Counted from the first letter of the stretch, positions 9,421 through 18,137 are shown. The stretch is DNA of 64,000 nucleotides from Paenibacillus sp. H1-7 (GCF_022354825.1 NZ_CP031168.1:2853501-2917500), one strand, 5' to 3'. Notes: generated from the letters alone by a model not told the origin. Numbers and translations are program-made.

Positions 9421-9465
9421 CAGCTGAGCTTGACTCATGGCAGGCTGTCGAGTAACTGTAAGGTT

Positions 9466-9507
9466 AGGTGTTATCTCCAGTAGGAGTGATAACACCTCTT
9501 TTGTTTT
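9466..9507 (+). terminator. Intrinsic terminator of the sulfatase operon
   Basis: AGGTGTTATC (9466-9475) pairs perfectly with GATAACACCT (9488-9497), and a T-rich run follows. It lies 46 bases after the sulfatase stop. Confidence 0.8.
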
Positions 9508-9662
9508 CTCTAAATTGACGATGAGAAGCGGCCAATGAACTCCATGCTCCGGAAGGAAGTCCTTCGTCGGGATAACGCTGAAACCGGGTTCATTCGGTTT
9601 CATAGTTCTCTCACCGGACAAACTAGTATACCCGTCCGTTGGAGAGCATTGTTGAGTTTGTA

Positions 9663-9844
9663 CGGACCGTAGATCCGTTATTTCATCAAAAACACCCCTT
9701 TTTGTGGGGTGATCGGACAACAAATCCTTTATTTTGAAAAAACATATCGTTTTTTACGGTAAAATTAGCAAATAACGGACTCTCTGTCCGATCACACTCC
9801 CAAATCAGCTTCATTTCAGGAAATAACGGATTTCCTGTCCGATC
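9663..9844. repeat. 182-bp palindromic intergenic element, copy A
   Basis: Four copies of a module with consensus AAATAACGGAnnnnnnnTCCGATC are present. Two are in reverse orientation (9663-9683, 9711-9735) and two forward (9770-9793, 9821-9844), so the whole element is an imperfect inverted repeat. Copies with the same arrangement and nearly the same length occur at 20368-20548 and 63512-63696. No coding function is apparent. Confidence 0.85.
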
Positions 9845-9989
9845 CTGAAAACATGGTTGGAGGGAGGTAACCCACCGAAGACGTTTTGGTGGTTCTTTAC
9901 TAAAAACAAAGAGTTTTCCATAGGAAAACTGGCATCGTAAGTGGTGATACCCCACCTACCCTCGTTTCACATTTTCGATGGAATCGGGT

Positions 9990-10021
9990 CTCTCAACAAG
10001 CACAGCCTGCCGCATGGCTGT
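9990..10021 (-). terminator. Possible terminator of the epimerase gene
   Basis: On the minus strand ACAGCC and GGCTGT (10002-10021) form a 6-bp stem followed by GCTTGTTGAGAG. The T content is low, so it is a weak candidate; the same GCTTGTTGA word follows hairpins at three other places in the window. Confidence 0.35.
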
Positions 10022-10032
10022 TGTTAGTTGAT

Positions 10033-10884
10033 TCACCGTACGAAATCCCTCCAGCGGTATTCGGGGACAAAACCGAGCAGCTCGGCCGCTTTCGTACAAT
10101 CGAGCAGGCTTCGGAATCCGTCCAAAGGCTTGCGGATTTCCGCGTCCGGATAATACTTGCTTACAAGCTCAGCTGTAGGCACGGTAGTACGCTGCTCGGC
10201 CGCCGCAATATTGAATACCTGATGGCCTGTGAAAGGCCGTTCTATGGCCAAACGGAAGGCACGCGCACAATCGCGTCCGTCAATATAGGACCATACATTC
10301 CAAGGTCCCAGCTCAGGATCGCCCGTGGACCGGCTAAATTCGGATTGCGCATAATTCCCGGGCCTAATCACATACGTAAACCGTAAAGAGGCTACCGTGA
10401 GATCAAACCGTTTCGCCATTCCTTCGGCAACCTGCTCTCCGGCAAGCTTGGACATGCCGTAGCAGTTATCCGGAGCCGACGGGTGCTCTTCGTCTACGGG
10501 AACATAGATCGGCCTCGTGTCTTTATGGCTGTAGGTGATCCCGTAGGCGCAGTCGCTGGAGGCGCAAGCGGCCCGGCGAATCCCGAGCTCTCCTGCAGCG
10601 AGCAGAACATGGTAGACGCCCATGACGTTGTTGGCAAACACTTCGCTTTCCGACGGGCCGTGAGGGCTTGGATAAGCTGCCAGGTGGATCACCGCATCGC
10701 ATCCGGCGAGCCCGTTCTTTACCTGATCGAAATTCTTCACATCGACCTGCATCGGCTCCACATCATCCGGACATTCCTCCCAAGGCGCGAGAGTTAGCGC
10801 TCTGACCTCGTAGTGATGCGTCAGCAGCTCGGACAGCACCTGTCTGCCGACGTTTCCGTTCGCTCCCGTTACTGCGATTTTCAT
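10033..10884 (-). CDS. NAD(P)-dependent epimerase/dehydratase, extended SDR family
   Basis: This 283-residue enzyme is an extended short-chain dehydrogenase. The nucleotide-binding TGANGNVG motif is at residues 7-14, a Ser-Ser-Asp segment (ASSDCAYG) follows a third of the way in, and the catalytic YGMSK motif is near residue 143. Proteins of this type oxidise or epimerise nucleotide sugars, or act as uronate or sugar-acid dehydrogenases; the exact substrate is not visible. It lies 40 bases after the enolase-superfamily gene on the same strand, so the two probably form an operon for sugar-acid metabolism. Confidence 0.85.
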   Translation of the reverse strand: MKIAVTGANGNVGRQVLSELLTHHYEVRALTLAPWEECPDDVEPMQVDVKNFDQVKNGLAGCDAVIHLAAYPSPHGPSESEVFANNVMGVYHVLLAAGELGIRRAACASSDCAYGITYSHKDTRPIYVPVDEEHPSAPDNCYGMSKLAGEQVAEGMAKRFDLTVASLRFTYVIRPGNYAQSEFSRSTGDPELGPWNVWSYIDGRDCARAFRLAIERPFTGHQVFNIAAAEQRTTVPTAELVSKYYPDAEIRKPLDGFRSLLDCTKAAELLGFVPEYRWRDFVR

Positions 10885-10924
10885 AGATTCGCTCCTTTAT
10901 GCGAAATAGACAACGACCTGTCCA

Positions 10925-12127
10925 TTATGGTCTTACGGAAGTTCCGTCTGGCAGGCGGGCCAGAGTCCATTCCGGCAGCTTGTTGTTGCACGGGTACTTG
11001 GCAGCCAGCTTCTCATCGATATCGATGCCGAGACCGGGCTTATCGTTCGGATAGACATAGCCGTCGCGAACTTCCGGAGTCCCCGGGAACACGGCGGTCA
11101 GCAGCTCGTTCGCAGGCGTCCATTCCTGAACTCCGAAGTTATGGCTGCTGACGTCGAGATGGACGTTGGCCGCATGGCCGACAGGGGAAACGTCGCCCGG
11201 TCCGTGCCATGCCGTACGAACGCCGAATGCTTCGCATACGATCGCGAGCTTCCGGGAAGGCGTCAGGCCTCCGATTGCGCTTATATGTACGCGGATGAAG
11301 TCGATCAGCCGGTTCGCTATGAGCGGGGTCCATTCCATCGGATGGACGAACAATTCGCCCATGGCGAGCGGTGTCGCGCATTGATTGCGGATCATTTGAA
11401 AATAATCGATTTGCTCGGGAGGCAGCATGTCTTCGAGGAAAAACAGCCGGTAAGGCTCAAGCTGCTTGGCGAGACGCACGGCTTCAATCGGAGCAAGCCG
11501 TTCATGGACATCGTGCAGCAGCTCCAGCTCAAAGCCGAATTTGCTGCGGATATGGTCGAATAGAACGGGAACGCTGCGGGCGTAAGCATTCGGGTCATAA
11601 TAAGCTCCCGGCGCCGAACGGTCCGGAGAGTGCAGCTTGTGGCCCTTGCCTCCGTAGCCGCCCATCTGGCAGCGGATGTACCGGTATCCCTGCTCCTTCA
11701 GCGCAGCGACGCTATCCTCGAGCTGCTGCAAATCGCGTCCGTCGGCATGGCGGTATACGGCGGCCGCTTCCCGGGATTTGCCCCCGAACAGCTGGTAGAG
11801 GGGAAGGCCGGCGATTTTCCCCTTAATATCCCACAGGGCCATATCCACTCCCGACAGCGCATTGTTGAGCACCGGGCCGTTGCGCCAATACGAGCTGACC
11901 ATGGCGGATTGCCATAGGTCTTCAATGGCCTGAACATCCTTGCCTAGTAAAAACGGTTTTAAATACTCTTCGATTGCGGCGGCTACGGCTAAATATCTCT
12001 GGGTAAAGGTGGCGCACCCAAGGCCGTAAAGGCCGGGCTCTGAGGTTTCGATCTTGACGACGACGAGATTGATGCCTTGGGGTGCGGTCAAAATCGTTTT
12101 GACATCCCGAACGGTAATCATACTCAT
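10925..12127 (-). CDS. Enolase-superfamily dehydratase, ManD/RspA-like
   Basis: This 400-residue protein matches the D-mannonate/D-gluconate dehydratase branch of the enolase superfamily, known from RspA and ManD. The N-terminal capping domain is at residues 1-115 and a TIM barrel follows. Marks of the branch are HDVHERLAP near residue 212, FLEDMLPPEQ near residue 237, a further metal-ligand Glu in MGELFVHP near residue 263, and HISAIGG and WHGPGDVSP downstream. The likely reaction is loss of water from a hexonate such as mannonate to give a 2-keto-3-deoxy acid. The ATG follows AAGGAG by 8 bases. The activity of close relatives varies widely, so the substrate is uncertain. Confidence 0.85.
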   Translation of the reverse strand: MSMITVRDVKTILTAPQGINLVVVKIETSEPGLYGLGCATFTQRYLAVAAAIEEYLKPFLLGKDVQAIEDLWQSAMVSSYWRNGPVLNNALSGVDMALWDIKGKIAGLPLYQLFGGKSREAAAVYRHADGRDLQQLEDSVAALKEQGYRYIRCQMGGYGGKGHKLHSPDRSAPGAYYDPNAYARSVPVLFDHIRSKFGFELELLHDVHERLAPIEAVRLAKQLEPYRLFFLEDMLPPEQIDYFQMIRNQCATPLAMGELFVHPMEWTPLIANRLIDFIRVHISAIGGLTPSRKLAIVCEAFGVRTAWHGPGDVSPVGHAANVHLDVSSHNFGVQEWTPANELLTAVFPGTPEVRDGYVYPNDKPGLGIDIDEKLAAKYPCNNKLPEWTLARLPDGTSVRP

Positions 12128-12449
12128 ATCAATCGCTCCTTATTTGGATACATGGGATGGACAATGGAGTCGGTGCGAGGTGTTAATGCTAAGGTAACAT
12201 AGAGCGCGGAACCTATCATTTGGGAAAAAAGGGCAAAATAACCGAAATCCCCTCAGGTGCATCGGTGAATAGGTGTTTATCTAATTATTTGAAAAGCGTA
12301 CGAGCTTTTTCTGCTATGTATCTCCTCGAGACATAAAAAATCCTGATGTAGAACAGCCGCCGGAAGGAGGCACCCCGCCGGGGCACCCCTTCGATTTTAC
12401 CGGTCTTCTCAACAAGCATTACCAGCCTCCGGTGCCGGCCTGTCTGCGG
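12128..12449. other. Intergenic region with partial repeat block
   Basis: These 322 bases lie between two minus-strand genes and should hold the promoter of the dehydratase operon, although I cannot point to a clear one. Bases 12362-12392 form a GC-rich block (GGAGGCACCCCGCCGGGG) that also occurs, altered, at 20256-20286. CTCAACAAGC follows it near 12405. Confidence 0.5.
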
Positions 12450-13760
12450 TTAACGTGAATACCGCCTGCGCCTGCCTGCAGCAGCTCTCCTGCGTTTTCT
12501 CGCTGAAGGCCGCCAGCTTCTTCTTCTACGGGACTTTTTCTTTTTTGAAGCTTTCTTTGCTGTTTTCTTGTCGTCAGGTTCCTCAAGCTTCAAGGAAGCT
12601 GCTGCCATAATTCGCTTTATTTTTGTAAGCTTCCGCTTTTTTGAGGCACGCCGCAGCGAAAATACACGATCCGTTTCTATGAAGGCGGATCTTAAGACGG
12701 ATCGGAAACGGCTGTGCTCCGGAGAATCCGGTTCAGACAGCAGCAGGTTCGCGCATTTCGTGCAGGCTCTTCGTATCATTTTGGCCAAATATCGGGTGCG
12801 CCGGCGATTGCTTGATCGCAGCTTTTGCAGGATGCGCAGCGAATTTTTATAGATTTGCACATCCTCCGACGGGGAAATAACCGTAAATAGACTAAGCTCC
12901 GGATCCTTGCATCCGTGCGTCTGCAGCCCCATTTTTAAATTGTTGTTGCCCGGATCGTCGCGGCGGGAGGCTGAAGAGTGCTCCTGGTGGTAGCCTAGTG
13001 CTTCTTTCATGCTGATGAACTTGATGCCTTTGCGGTGAAGCCGGTATCCGAGCTCCCAATCCTCAAAACCGTATTTGCGGAATTTCTCATCAAAACCGCC
13101 CGCATCCTGGAACAGCTGCTTTGACATGGACACGTCGCGGGTAACGCATAGCAGCCAAGGGGCGACGTCGGTTTTGCTGTACTGTCTTTGAATCGGACCG
13201 GCTATGTCCCAAGGAGCGATGACCTTTTGCACCATCCCCGTTTCGTTGCGAACGTCTTCCGGAGTTACGATTTCAAAGGTGCGGTTCTGCTCCGCATACT
13301 GGTCGTTCCACAAGCCGGCACGCTGCAGGACCTCAGCCGCAAAAAGCCTCTCCTGGTCGGAGAAGTCGGCATGAAGGTGCGTATAGATGCTTTTCCATAA
13401 TTTGGGTACTCCGGATACGACGGCATTTGGATATTTTTTATGGTAGGCGGCGTGCACTTCGATAAATCGTGGAGTGACAAGAAAATCCGGGTCGCAAAAA
13501 ATTAGGTAGTCCTCTTGGGAAGCATGGACGCCTGCATTCCGTGCTGCGGACCGCCCCGAGGTTTCGTTCAATGAGACGACTTGAAGCCGATAGGGGGGCT
13601 GATAATGCTGCAGCCTTTCCAAAATATCGTCACTGGAGCCGTCGTTGACGACGATAATTTCAAATTGATCCATAGGGACGGTCTGTTTTTCGAACGAGGC
13701 TAAAGTCAGCATCAGTTGCAAGGATCGGTTGTAAGTCGGGATGATGACACTGAATTTCAC
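12450..13760 (-). CDS. Family 2 glycosyltransferase with a highly basic C-terminal tail
   Basis: This 436-residue protein begins with a GT-A fold: FSVIIPTYNRSLQL at residues 3-16, VVNDGSSDD near residue 40, and a DxD-like element (FCDPDFLV) near residue 93. WELGYRLHRKG near residue 235 is the acceptor-side motif of polypeptide- and chondroitin-type family 2 enzymes. No membrane segment is visible. The last 41 residues contain 23 Lys or Arg, a low-complexity tail not needed for catalysis that could bind nucleic acid or an anionic surface polymer. The gene stands alone between the regulator and the dehydratase gene. Donor and acceptor are unknown. Confidence 0.82.
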   Translation of the reverse strand: MKFSVIIPTYNRSLQLMLTLASFEKQTVPMDQFEIIVVNDGSSDDILERLQHYQPPYRLQVVSLNETSGRSAARNAGVHASQEDYLIFCDPDFLVTPRFIEVHAAYHKKYPNAVVSGVPKLWKSIYTHLHADFSDQERLFAAEVLQRAGLWNDQYAEQNRTFEIVTPEDVRNETGMVQKVIAPWDIAGPIQRQYSKTDVAPWLLCVTRDVSMSKQLFQDAGGFDEKFRKYGFEDWELGYRLHRKGIKFISMKEALGYHQEHSSASRRDDPGNNNLKMGLQTHGCKDPELSLFTVISPSEDVQIYKNSLRILQKLRSSNRRRTRYLAKMIRRACTKCANLLLSEPDSPEHSRFRSVLRSAFIETDRVFSLRRASKKRKLTKIKRIMAAASLKLEEPDDKKTAKKASKKKKSRRRRSWRPSARKRRRAAAGRRRRYSR

Positions 13761-13918
13761 CGGTACGGATCACCTCTTTTAGTAGTGGTATTCGTACCTA
13801 GTATACGTAAACGATTGCAACGCGGAATGGACAAATAACCAGCTGACCGAGATATTAGTTGAGCAGGTTGGCCACCTGCGTCATCCAAACGAGCCGGCCG
13901 AGGTACCGCCTACATGGG

Positions 13919-15364
13919 CTAACGGTTCTTCGCCAGCACGCTCCTGAGCGCCTCCGCAAACCGGGACAGGCCGGGGATCACCTCGTCAGCCTTCGCTCTG
14001 CCAAACGTAAACCGCACGTAACCGGAATCGGAGCCGTAGACGCTCCCCGGCACGAACACGACGCCCCTTCGGATGGATTCCTCCAGCAGCAGCGCATCGT
14101 TAACCTCGCTGTGAATTTTGCACCATAGATGCAGCCCGCCGTCCGGAACCGTAAAGCTGACCAAATCCGGAAGCTCCTTACGCAGCGCTTCGACCGCCTT
14201 ATCCCGCTTATCCTTCAGCTTTCTGCGCAATCGTTCCAAATGCGGCTGCATATAGTCCGACTGCAAAAAGAGGGACGCAACGTTTTGCGGAACGACGCTA
14301 AGTCCGAAATCCATCTGCTGCCTCGCATCGGCAAGCCGTTCGACTACCGTGTTGGGCGCGACCATCCAGCCTATCCGTAGCCCGGAGGCCGCCATTTTGG
14401 AGAAGGAGCCGATATAAAGAACGGAGCCGAAGGAATCGATGGCCTTTAACGGCCGGGGCGGATTTCCGTCGTAAGCGGTCAGGCTGAACGGATCGTCCTC
14501 AACGATAGGCAGACCCAGTTCGCTCGCGATATCGAGCAGCTCCAGGCGCCGTTCTTCGGCGAGCAGCGCGCCGGTCGGATTTTGAAAATTCGGGTTCAAA
14601 AAGATCATTTTTATCCGATGCTTCTTGTACAGGGAACGAACCTCTTCAGGACGGATTCCATTGTGATCTACGGGAAGGCGGAACAACCGGAGTCCGGCCG
14701 ATTGGAACATGGGCAGCGAATAGCAGTAGGACGGGTCTTCGATAGCCACCGCGTCCCCGGGAGCCAGCAGGCATTGGGTGATTAAGTACAGCGACTGCTG
14801 GGAGCCCGAGGTGATAAGAATGGACGAATCCGTCGTATGAATGTCGCGATATTGGCTTAAATAACGAACCAGCGTTTGGCGCAGCGGGACGAATCCTTGC
14901 GGATTGTCGTAGCCCAAATAGTCGGAATAATGGTTTTCTTTCATGAGATGATTAATTTCCGCTACAGGGGAAATATCGCCCGCCAGCTCGCCGCCCGCAA
15001 AATCAATCAAGGCGGGATCCGCCTGGAGAGCTTCTCGGATTCGACGCAAGAAGGGCACATTGGGCAAAAAGCTGCCGCCTTCCACGTACCTGTGCCAGTT
15101 CGGCGTATATTTCGGGACAGCACCCCACTTGTACTTGCTTACGCGTGTTCCGCTGCCTTGCTGGCTTTCCACAATGCCCAGCTTTCGAAGCTCGGCGTAG
15201 GCAAGAATAACCGTGCTGCGGTTGACTCCCAGCTGCTCCGCCAATTTCCGCTCCGAGGGAAGCGGGCTGCCCGGAGGAAATTCGCCGTAGGATATTCTTC
15301 TTTCGAGATCGTCGACAATTTGTTGGTATATGGGCAGATTGCTGTGACGATCGGGTTTGTGCAT
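13919..15364 (-). CDS. MocR-type regulator: GntR DNA-binding domain fused to aminotransferase fold
   Basis: The product has a GntR winged helix at residues 7-70 (PLPSERKLAEQLGVNRSTV) joined to a fold-type I PLP aminotransferase domain (about residues 110-475). The PLP lysine is in GSFSKMAASGLRIGW, and the NPNFQNPTG and EDDPF motifs that hold the cofactor are present. MocR proteins such as GabR and PdxR use the aminotransferase part as a sensor. The start is placed at the ATG at 15364 because the upstream in-frame GTG at 15373 is only two bases from GAAGGT. An inverted repeat at 15457-15484 overlapping its own promoter is the likely operator. It is divergent from the PhyH-HEAT gene. Confidence 0.85.
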   Translation of the reverse strand: MHKPDRHSNLPIYQQIVDDLERRISYGEFPPGSPLPSERKLAEQLGVNRSTVILAYAELRKLGIVESQQGSGTRVSKYKWGAVPKYTPNWHRYVEGGSFLPNVPFLRRIREALQADPALIDFAGGELAGDISPVAEINHLMKENHYSDYLGYDNPQGFVPLRQTLVRYLSQYRDIHTTDSSILITSGSQQSLYLITQCLLAPGDAVAIEDPSYCYSLPMFQSAGLRLFRLPVDHNGIRPEEVRSLYKKHRIKMIFLNPNFQNPTGALLAEERRLELLDIASELGLPIVEDDPFSLTAYDGNPPRPLKAIDSFGSVLYIGSFSKMAASGLRIGWMVAPNTVVERLADARQQMDFGLSVVPQNVASLFLQSDYMQPHLERLRRKLKDKRDKAVEALRKELPDLVSFTVPDGGLHLWCKIHSEVNDALLLEESIRRGVVFVPGSVYGSDSGYVRFTFGRAKADEVIPGLSRFAEALRSVLAKNR

Positions 15365-15373
15365 GAGACTCAC

Positions 15374-15676
15374 TACCTTCGGGATAATGTTGGTTGGATG
15401 TTACTTCTGCGATTTTCATCATATCATTGGATTCGCCGCGAAAAAGATCCGCTTTGTATCGTTATAAGGGGATTATAACCGATAAACCTGTCCAATCCGA
15501 CTTCCGCAATAAATTAGCAGCACGGAGTCTGTGTAAATGCAGCATTCTTGAAGAGCTAGGAGAAAATCTTATGATTGTGTAAATTCAAATTATCTTTCTC
15601 CATGGTCTCGTGGAGCAGGATGGCTATAATTAGAGTCAAGTCAATCATCCCACTCATTCCTTTCAGGAGGTAAGCT
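15374..15676. other. Divergent intergenic region
   Basis: This 303-base space separates the MocR-type regulator (minus) from the PhyH-HEAT gene (plus). It contains the inverted repeat at 15457-15484 and a TATAAT at 15625-15630 that may be the plus-strand -10 box, with no good -35. Confidence 0.5.
15457..15484. promoter_or_regulatory. Inverted repeat overlapping the regulator's own promoter
   Basis: TATCGTTATAA (15457-15467) and TTATAACCGATA (15473-15484) are inverted copies with one extra base, separated by GGGGA. The right arm contains a minus-strand TATAAT (15472-15477), so a protein bound here would block the MocR-type gene about 100 bases away. It may also affect the divergent dioxygenase gene. 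Confidence 0.5.
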
Positions 15677-17092
15677 ATGACCAGTCAAAACAAGGTTTTA
15701 TTGACCGATGAGCAAATGAGAACGTTTATTACCGAGGGCTTCTTAATTCTTCAAACCGACTTCTCGGAGGAATTCCACCGCAGCTTGAGCGAGCAGCTGA
15801 ACCGGGTTTATCAGGAAGAAGGTAATCCCGGCAACAACCTGCTGCCCCGCGTACGCGATTTGCAAAAGGTGTTCGATCACCCTATCGTGACCGGCGCCCT
15901 GACGAGCGTGCTTGGACCTAACTATATGATGCACACCCATAGACACGGCCATTTCAACGCTTCCCCCAAAGCCGGCGGCTGGCATAAAGACAGCTATTGG
16001 GGTTACAAAAGAATGCGCAACCATCATCCATGGTGGGCGATGGTCATGTACTTCCCGCAGGATACTCCGGTCGAGCTTGGACCGACAGGCGTGATGCCGG
16101 GAACGCAAAACTACGATACCCGCACGTTCGAGTCCGACGATGTCGAAGGCGAAGCGGTGGCGAGCGGCAAGGCAGGCACTTTTGCCCTGATCCATTACGA
16201 TATTTGGCATCGTTCTACGCCGAACATTCTCGGTCAGCCGAGATTCATGCTGAAGTTCGAGTTTATGCGCACGGAAGCTCCTGCAGCGCCTAGCTGGGAT
16301 TGCATCGAGCCGGAATGGAAGCAGCCTGCATCGTTCAGCACGAGCATCGTCGAGCACGAGACCATGTGGAAGGAAACCTGGAATTGGCTTTCCGGACGCC
16401 TCGGCAGCGTAGCCAATACGGCGGAAGCGGATGAAGCGCAAGCGAACGCCGTCGCTGGGCAATTGGAGGATGCGTTCGAGCCTACGGCATTGAATGCGGC
16501 ATACGAGCTGGGGACGATGGGCAAGGCGGGCGTACAAGCTCTCGTGAAGGCGCTTCACCACGAGAACGTAAAAGTGTCCCGCAAAGCGGCTTACGGCTTA
16601 TCCATTGCAGGAGCTGAAGCCGTCGCCGGTCTGGAGCAAGCGCTTGGGGACCAGCGGACGGAAACTGTAGTTCATGCGGTGTTCGCGCTCGGCGAGCTCA
16701 GCCACCTGGCGCAATCCGCGGTTCCTAAGCTGGTTGCCCTGCTCAACGGCTCGACGGATGTCGTGATCCGCCAAGCGGTCGTAGATGCGCTGTCGCTGAT
16801 CAAGAAGCCGGCGGCTCAAGTCGTGGAAGCTCTGACGGCCGGCTTGAAGGACGAAGACGTTCAGGTGCGCTTCATGGCGGCATTGTCTTTGACCCGATTC
16901 GGAGCCGAAGCGGATTCAGCGGTGCCTGCGCTGGAAATCGCACTGGAGGACGAGAATCGCTATGTGCGCGGCCATGCAGCGGAAGCGCTTCATTATATCG
17001 GAACGTCTTCGGCGAAGGACGTCTTGATCCGCTTCCTGCTGAACTCCCGCTGGTGCCCGACGACTACACCGCAAAACACGTTCTATCCGTAA
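15677..17092 (+). CDS. PhyH-family Fe(II)/2-oxoglutarate dioxygenase fused to HEAT repeats
   Basis: This 471-residue protein combines two parts. Residues 1-250 form a phytanoyl-CoA dioxygenase-like domain with the complete iron triad His103-x-Asp105 (GGWHKDSYW) and His178 (DIWHRSTPN), plus Arg189 for 2-oxoglutarate. Residues about 255-460 are HEAT or PBS-lyase-type repeats of about 31-37 residues (for example VSRKAAYGLSIAGAEAV, VQVRFMAALSLTRFGAEA, VRGHAAEALHYIGTSS). The repeats would form a curved helical scaffold for binding a partner or large substrate. It starts with ATG behind CAGGAGG and ends before a strong terminator. The reaction is unknown. Confidence 0.85.
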   Translation: MTSQNKVLLTDEQMRTFITEGFLILQTDFSEEFHRSLSEQLNRVYQEEGNPGNNLLPRVRDLQKVFDHPIVTGALTSVLGPNYMMHTHRHGHFNASPKAGGWHKDSYWGYKRMRNHHPWWAMVMYFPQDTPVELGPTGVMPGTQNYDTRTFESDDVEGEAVASGKAGTFALIHYDIWHRSTPNILGQPRFMLKFEFMRTEAPAAPSWDCIEPEWKQPASFSTSIVEHETMWKETWNWLSGRLGSVANTAEADEAQANAVAGQLEDAFEPTALNAAYELGTMGKAGVQALVKALHHENVKVSRKAAYGLSIAGAEAVAGLEQALGDQRTETVVHAVFALGELSHLAQSAVPKLVALLNGSTDVVIRQAVVDALSLIKKPAAQVVEALTAGLKDEDVQVRFMAALSLTRFGAEADSAVPALEIALEDENRYVRGHAAEALHYIGTSSAKDVLIRFLLNSRWCPTTTPQNTFYP

Positions 17093-17162
17093 GACCGGGC
17101 TAGCGTTCACGTCAGGTTGCAGCCATGTGGCCTATTTTGAATTCAAGGCATTCAACAAGCTT

Positions 17163-17194
17163 AAGCCTGAGGCACTGCCTCAGGCTTTTTTGTT
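17163..17194 (+). terminator. Intrinsic terminator after the PhyH-HEAT gene
   Basis: AAGCCTGAGG and its complement CCTCAGGCTT form a stem of at least 10 bp, followed by a T run with one G. It lies 70 bases after the stop and just before the convergent ArsR-type gene ends. Confidence 0.85.
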
Positions 17195-17207
17195 ATAGTC
17201 CGCTCTG

Positions 17208-18113
17208 CTAGCAGGAGAGCGTAACCACGATATGCTGCGGATAGTTGCCGAAGCCTTTGCCGAACAGGCTGACTCCGCCGCAATGAACGGCCGTTTCGGG
17301 ACAAGCAATCCGGAAGAGCAGCTCTTGTCCGGAGTGGATATGCAAATCGCCGATACGAACATCGGAACTTCGCACCCCGTCGATGAACGAGCCTTCCTGT
17401 GTGACGGAGATGGTTTTGTGCAGGCCGTACTGCGTGTGTATCCACCAATCGGGCGTATACACGCCGCGCTTGCTGCCGAAATCACCGGGACAAGTCCAGG
17501 TTGCCACATCGACCCCATTCAAGGAAAAGGTAATGTCCGACGGCCAGTTTTCATTATAATGGGGAGCCTCGGAGCAAATTTCCAATGATACGGTAATCCG
17601 GGTCGGTTTGGATTGCCCTACAAGATAATTCGGGATACGGTATTCGAGGTAACCGCTCGCGAACCAGAGATGCTCCGCCTTCGTATGATCAGGATCGTCG
17701 AAATAGCGGGGATCGTCCGCCATCCCGATCTGCCCGTCGGATGATGCCAATCCGCAAGTAGGCTGTACCTCGTAACGGTAATATTGCCCGATTGGCAGTT
17801 CCACGGAATATTTGGTTGCGTCGTGTTCCGGCTCAGCTTTTTCTTGGCGCAATACGAGAACAAGCTGATCCATTTTGAGCGAACAGCGCTTTTGCGTACC
17901 CCGCTTGCCAACCACATTTTCCGTCGCAATGATTCCTGCCTCTTCCAGCTTCTGAATGTGCTTCGTAATCATCGCCGATGAGACGCCTAAAGCTTCCGCC
18001 AGTTCGCCGATATTGTAAGGAGCGCCATTCAACAGTTCAATAATCCGCACTCTGGTTTCCGAAGAGAAGCATTCCAGAATACTCATGTTTTGGGTCGTTA
18101 CTTTCAGATTCAT
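17208..18113 (-). CDS. ArsR-type regulator with a large C-terminal domain
   Basis: The first 85 residues of this 301-residue protein are a winged helix of the ArsR type (FSSETRVRIIELLNG, then IGELAEALGVSSAMITKHIQ). The remaining 200 or so residues, rich in Trp, Tyr and Pro and apparently mostly beta-strand, are far longer than in ordinary ArsR repressors of about 100 residues; I do not recognise a named domain. The metal-binding CxC of classic ArsR is absent. It is divergent from a GH2 glycosidase gene, and both promoters share a palindrome (18163-18178). A repressor sensing a carbohydrate through its C-terminal domain is a reasonable inference. Confidence 0.8.
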   Translation of the reverse strand: MNLKVTTQNMSILECFSSETRVRIIELLNGAPYNIGELAEALGVSSAMITKHIQKLEEAGIIATENVVGKRGTQKRCSLKMDQLVLVLRQEKAEPEHDATKYSVELPIGQYYRYEVQPTCGLASSDGQIGMADDPRYFDDPDHTKAEHLWFASGYLEYRIPNYLVGQSKPTRITVSLEICSEAPHYNENWPSDITFSLNGVDVATWTCPGDFGSKRGVYTPDWWIHTQYGLHKTISVTQEGSFIDGVRSSDVRIGDLHIHSGQELLFRIACPETAVHCGGVSLFGKGFGNYPQHIVVTLSC

Positions 18114-18137
18114 GCGTTCACACTCCTATATACTCGA

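Larger units (their letters stand above)
9421..10032. other. Intergenic region with terminator and repeat element
   Basis: No gene is supported in these 612 bases. They hold a terminator (9466-9507), copy A of a palindromic repeat element (9663-9844), a degenerate GGAGGTAACCCACC block near 9860, and a hairpin at 10002-10021 serving the minus-strand gene that ends at 10033. Confidence 0.7.

Noticed and set aside
9259..9955. Minus-strand reading frames across the terminator and repeat copy A
   Set aside because: They run through the terminator and palindromic modules, lack ribosome binding sites and encode no recognisable protein.
17208..18113. Metal-responsive ArsR repressor
   Set aside because: The CxC-type metal site is absent and the protein is three times the usual length.
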